Positions 59,487-64,000 of a stretch of 64,000 bases of DNA are shown here, one piece after another. The notes under the pieces are model-generated. The model was not told where the DNA came from and searched no databases. It worked only from the letters and a program-made list of their open reading frames with translations. Every line of letters starts with the position of its first letter. The stretch's first letter is position 1. The DNA is from Pseudomonas sp. GD04091 (GTDB lineage Bacteria; Pseudomonadota; Gammaproteobacteria; Pseudomonadales; Pseudomonadaceae), in the NCBI RefSeq assembly GCF_029836165.1, contig NZ_JAOEBG010000006.1:1-64000 (forward strand), read 5' to 3'. The position numbers and the translations under genes were made by a program.

Positions 59487-59593
59487 CCGGGGCTGCTCCG
59501 CAGCCCTTTCGCGACACAAGGCCGCTCCTACAAGGGGAACGCAATCCTCTGTAGGAGCGGCCTTGTGTCGCGAAAGGGCCGCAAAGCGGCCCC
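59487..59593. repeat. REP palindrome pair
   Basis: GCTGCTCCGCAGCCCTTTCG...GGCCGCTCCTACAAGG and the inverted TGTAGGAGCGGCCTTGTGTC...GCCGC fill the prpF-prpD junction. Confidence 0.85.
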
Positions 59594-59623
59594 AACCAAC
59601 GAAAGCCGAACGCTGATGATGCC

Positions 59624-60814
59624 TTAGAAACTATCACCGGGCACGCGCACCCAGCCCTCCATCAGCACCCGAGCGCTTCGGCTCATGATTGCCTTGGTCA
59701 CGGTCCATTGCCCGTCCACCTGACGCGCTTCGGCCCCGACCCGCAGTGTCCCGGACGGATGACCGAAACGCACGGCACTTCGTTCCCCGCCACCGGCGGC
59801 GAGGTTGACCAGCGTCCCCGGGATCGCCGCGGCGGTGCCGATGGCTACCGCGGCGGTGCCCATCATCGCGTGATGCAGCTTGCCCATCGACAGCGCACGC
59901 ACCAGTAAGTCGACATCTTCAGCACTGACGATCTTGCCACTGGAGGACGTGTAGCTCGTCGGCGCCGCGACGAACGCCACCTTCGGCGTGTGCTGGCGAC
60001 CGACGGCCTGGTCGACATGCTCGATCAGCCCCATGCGCACCGCGCCATGGGCGCGAATGGTCTCGAAACGCTGCAAGGCCGCGGCATCACCATTGATGGC
60101 GTCCTGCAGCTCGCTACCGGTATAGCCGATATCAGCGGCGTTGACGAAGATGGTCGGGATGCCGGCGTTGATCAGGGTCGCCTTGAGGGTGCCGACACCC
60201 GGCACTTCCAGGTCGTCGACCAGGTTGCCGGTGGGGAACATCGCCCCGCCGCCACCGTCCTCGTCGGCGGCCGGGTCGAGGAATTCCAGCCCCACCTCGG
60301 CGGCCGGGAAGGTCACGCCATCGAGCTCGAAGTCGCCGGTCTCCTGAACCTCACCCTCGGTGATCGGTACATGAGCGATGATGGTCTTGCCGATGTTGGC
60401 CTGCCAGATGCGGACCGTGGCCATGCCGTTGCGCGGGATGCGCGCGGCATCGACCAGACCACTGGCGATGGCGAACGAGCCGACCGCGGCGGACAAGTTG
60501 CCGCAGTTGCCGCTCCAGTCGACGAAAGCCTTGTCGATCGACACCTGGCCGAACAGGTAGTCGACATCGTGGTCGGGCTTGATGCTCTTGGACAGGATCA
60601 CGCTCTTGCTGGTGCTGGAGGTGGCGCCGCCCATACCGTCGATCTGCTTGCCGTACGGGTCGGGACTGCCGATCACCCGCAGCAGCAGGGCGTCGCGGGC
60701 CGGGCCAGGAATCTGCGCCGGCTCGGGCAGGTCCTGGAGGCAGAAGAACACGCCTTTGCTGGTGCCGCCACGGATGTAGGTGGCGGGGATTTTGATCTGG
60801 GGTACGTGTGCCAT
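59624..60814 (-). CDS. prpF: 2-methylaconitate cis-trans isomerase
   Basis: This 396-residue PrpF-family isomerase works with AcnD to turn its product into the 2-methyl-cis-aconitate used by AcnB. Typical segments are [59 protein letters not shown]-like [13 protein letters not shown] and the [12 protein letters not shown] region. ATG 60814 (MAHVPQIK) fits the family start; an ATG four codons upstream (60826) is an alternative. It lies between acnD and prpD in the operon. Confidence 0.95.
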   Translation of the reverse strand: MAHVPQIKIPATYIRGGTSKGVFFCLQDLPEPAQIPGPARDALLLRVIGSPDPYGKQIDGMGGATSSTSKSVILSKSIKPDHDVDYLFGQVSIDKAFVDWSGNCGNLSAAVGSFAIASGLVDAARIPRNGMATVRIWQANIGKTIIAHVPITEGEVQETGDFELDGVTFPAAEVGLEFLDPAADEDGGGGAMFPTGNLVDDLEVPGVGTLKATLINAGIPTIFVNAADIGYTGSELQDAINGDAAALQRFETIRAHGAVRMGLIEHVDQAVGRQHTPKVAFVAAPTSYTSSSGKIVSAEDVDLLVRALSMGKLHHAMMGTAAVAIGTAAAIPGTLVNLAAGGGERSAVRFGHPSGTLRVGAEARQVDGQWTVTKAIMSRSARVLMEGWVRVPGDSF

Positions 60815-60848
60815 TGTCTTGGGCATCCTGATAGTCCGGTGAAGTACC

Positions 60849-60956
60849 CTGGGGCTGCCCTGCAGCCCTTTCGCGACACAAGGCCGCTCCCACAGGTACT
60901 GCGCCGCTCTTTGTGGGAGCGGCCTTGTGTCGCGAAAGGGCCGCATAGCGGCCCCC
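60849..60956. repeat. REP palindrome pair
   Basis: CTGCCCTGCAGCCCTTTCGC...GGCCGCTCCCACAGG and the inverted TGTGGGAGCGGCCTTGTGTC...GGGCCGC occupy the acnD-prpF junction. Confidence 0.85.
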
Positions 60957-60965
60957 GTTTCATGC

Positions 60966-63554
<2,589 letters not shown>

Positions 63555-63600
63555 ATCGTTATCAGGCTCGGTCACGGTATTCAGTAAGCAGGTCTGGCCT

Positions 63601-63706
63601 TGGGGGGCGCTACGCGCCCCTTTCGCGACACAAGGCCGCTCCTACAGGGACTGCGCCGCACCTGTGGGAGCGGCCTTGTGTCGCTGGGGCTGCGCAGCAG
63701 CCACAG
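63601..63706. repeat. REP palindrome cluster
   Basis: GGGGCGCTACGCGCCCCTTT...GGCCGCTCCTACAGG, the inverted CCTGTGGGAGCGGCCTTGTG and a final GGGCTGCGCAGCAGCC lie in the prpC-acnD junction. Confidence 0.83.
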
Positions 63707-63717
63707 CGATCTATCAC

Positions 63718-64000
63718 TCAACGCTGCTCGATCGGCACGAACTGGCGCTGCTCGACGCCGACATACTCGGCGCTCGGGCGGATGATGCGGTTGTTGGCGC
63801 GCTGCTCGAACACGTGCGCGGCCCAGCCGGTCAGGCGCGAGCAGACGAAGATCGGCGTGAACAGCTTGGTCGGGATGCCCATGAAGTGATACGCCGAGGC
63901 ATGGTAGAAGTCGGCGTTGGGGAACAGGCGCTTCTGCTCCCACATGGTCTTGTCGATGGCTTCGGAGACCGGGTACAGCACCTTGTCGCCCACTTCGTCG
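63718..64000 (-). CDS. prpC: 2-methylcitrate synthase, C-terminal part (cut by window end)
   Basis: The last 94 or so codons are present. They read VGDKVLYPVSEAIDKTMWEQ, then FPNADFYHASAYHFMGIPTK, LFTPIFVCSRLTGWAAHVFE and NNRIIRPSAEYVG, the highly conserved C-terminal region of citrate-synthase-type 2-methylcitrate synthase. The Asp of NADFY and Arg of SRLTGW belong to the active site. It condenses propionyl-CoA with oxaloacetate. The rest of the gene, and probably prpB and a regulator, lie beyond position 64000 upstream of it. Confidence 0.95.
   Translation of the reverse strand, partial: DEVGDKVLYPVSEAIDKTMWEQKRLFPNADFYHASAYHFMGIPTKLFTPIFVCSRLTGWAAHVFEQRANNRIIRPSAEYVGVEQRQFVPIEQR

Overview
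The window is chromosomal DNA of a fluorescent Pseudomonas, most likely of the P. putida group. The support is the high GC content, the GlgE-pathway block (glgB, treS-maltokinase fusion, glgE), the liuABCD leucine operon, the prpC-acnD-prpF-prpD / acnB block, a PrrF iron-responsive sRNA, and 16 intergenic REP-type palindrome clusters of the kind typical of this group. Species cannot be fixed from the sequence alone.

Layout. 1-8.5 kb: a probable organosulfur-scavenging locus. It has an SsuD-like flavin monooxygenase, two paralogous DszB-like proteins (one keeping and one lacking the catalytic Cys) and two TonB-dependent receptors. Two near-consensus sigma-54 promoters, each preceded by the same dyad, drive the monooxygenase operon and the first receptor. 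8.6-16.5 kb: alpha-glucan/trehalose metabolism on the minus strand. 16.6-25 kb: a small proline-rich protein, two tandem acyl-carrier-like proteins (one without the phosphopantetheine Ser), an acyl-CoA ligase and liuABCD; two LiuR-like operators lie between the ligase and liuA. 25-28 kb: an S24-type repressor that looks non-cleavable, a DUF6124 gene with a duplicated 3' fragment, a cluster of TTTGGCAC motifs, prrF with its Fur box, and a small sigma-region-4/FecR-N-terminal fusion protein.

28-41 kb: an M14 carboxypeptidase, a Csu-type chaperone-usher pilus operon (minus strand), and a divergent bacteriophytochrome kinase, response regulator and hybrid kinase. 41-51 kb: tRNA-Gln(TTG), a DUF465 protein, a short AFG1/ZapE ATPase, prpE, a LysR regulator, an HPP-CBS membrane protein, a PepSY-PepSY-regulator-kinase operon and a patatin-like lipase. 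51.3-53.9 kb: a decayed integrated element (integrase pseudogene, two broken phage genes, an AT-rich acetyltransferase, an AlpA regulator). It sits between two imperfect copies of the queD 5' end, so it appears to have inserted at the queD start. 54-64 kb: queD, a DUF1289 gene, acnB with a long structured leader, and the 2-methylcitrate cycle genes prpD, prpF, acnD and prpC (cut by the window end).

The metabolic blocks fit together. Leucine degradation yields acetyl-CoA and acetoacetate. PrpE with PrpC/AcnD/PrpF/PrpD/AcnB disposes of propionate. The GlgE block interconverts trehalose, maltose and glucan. The least described parts are the sigma-54/DszB-like locus, the sigma4-DUF4880 mini-protein, the acnB leader structure and the queD-targeted element scar.
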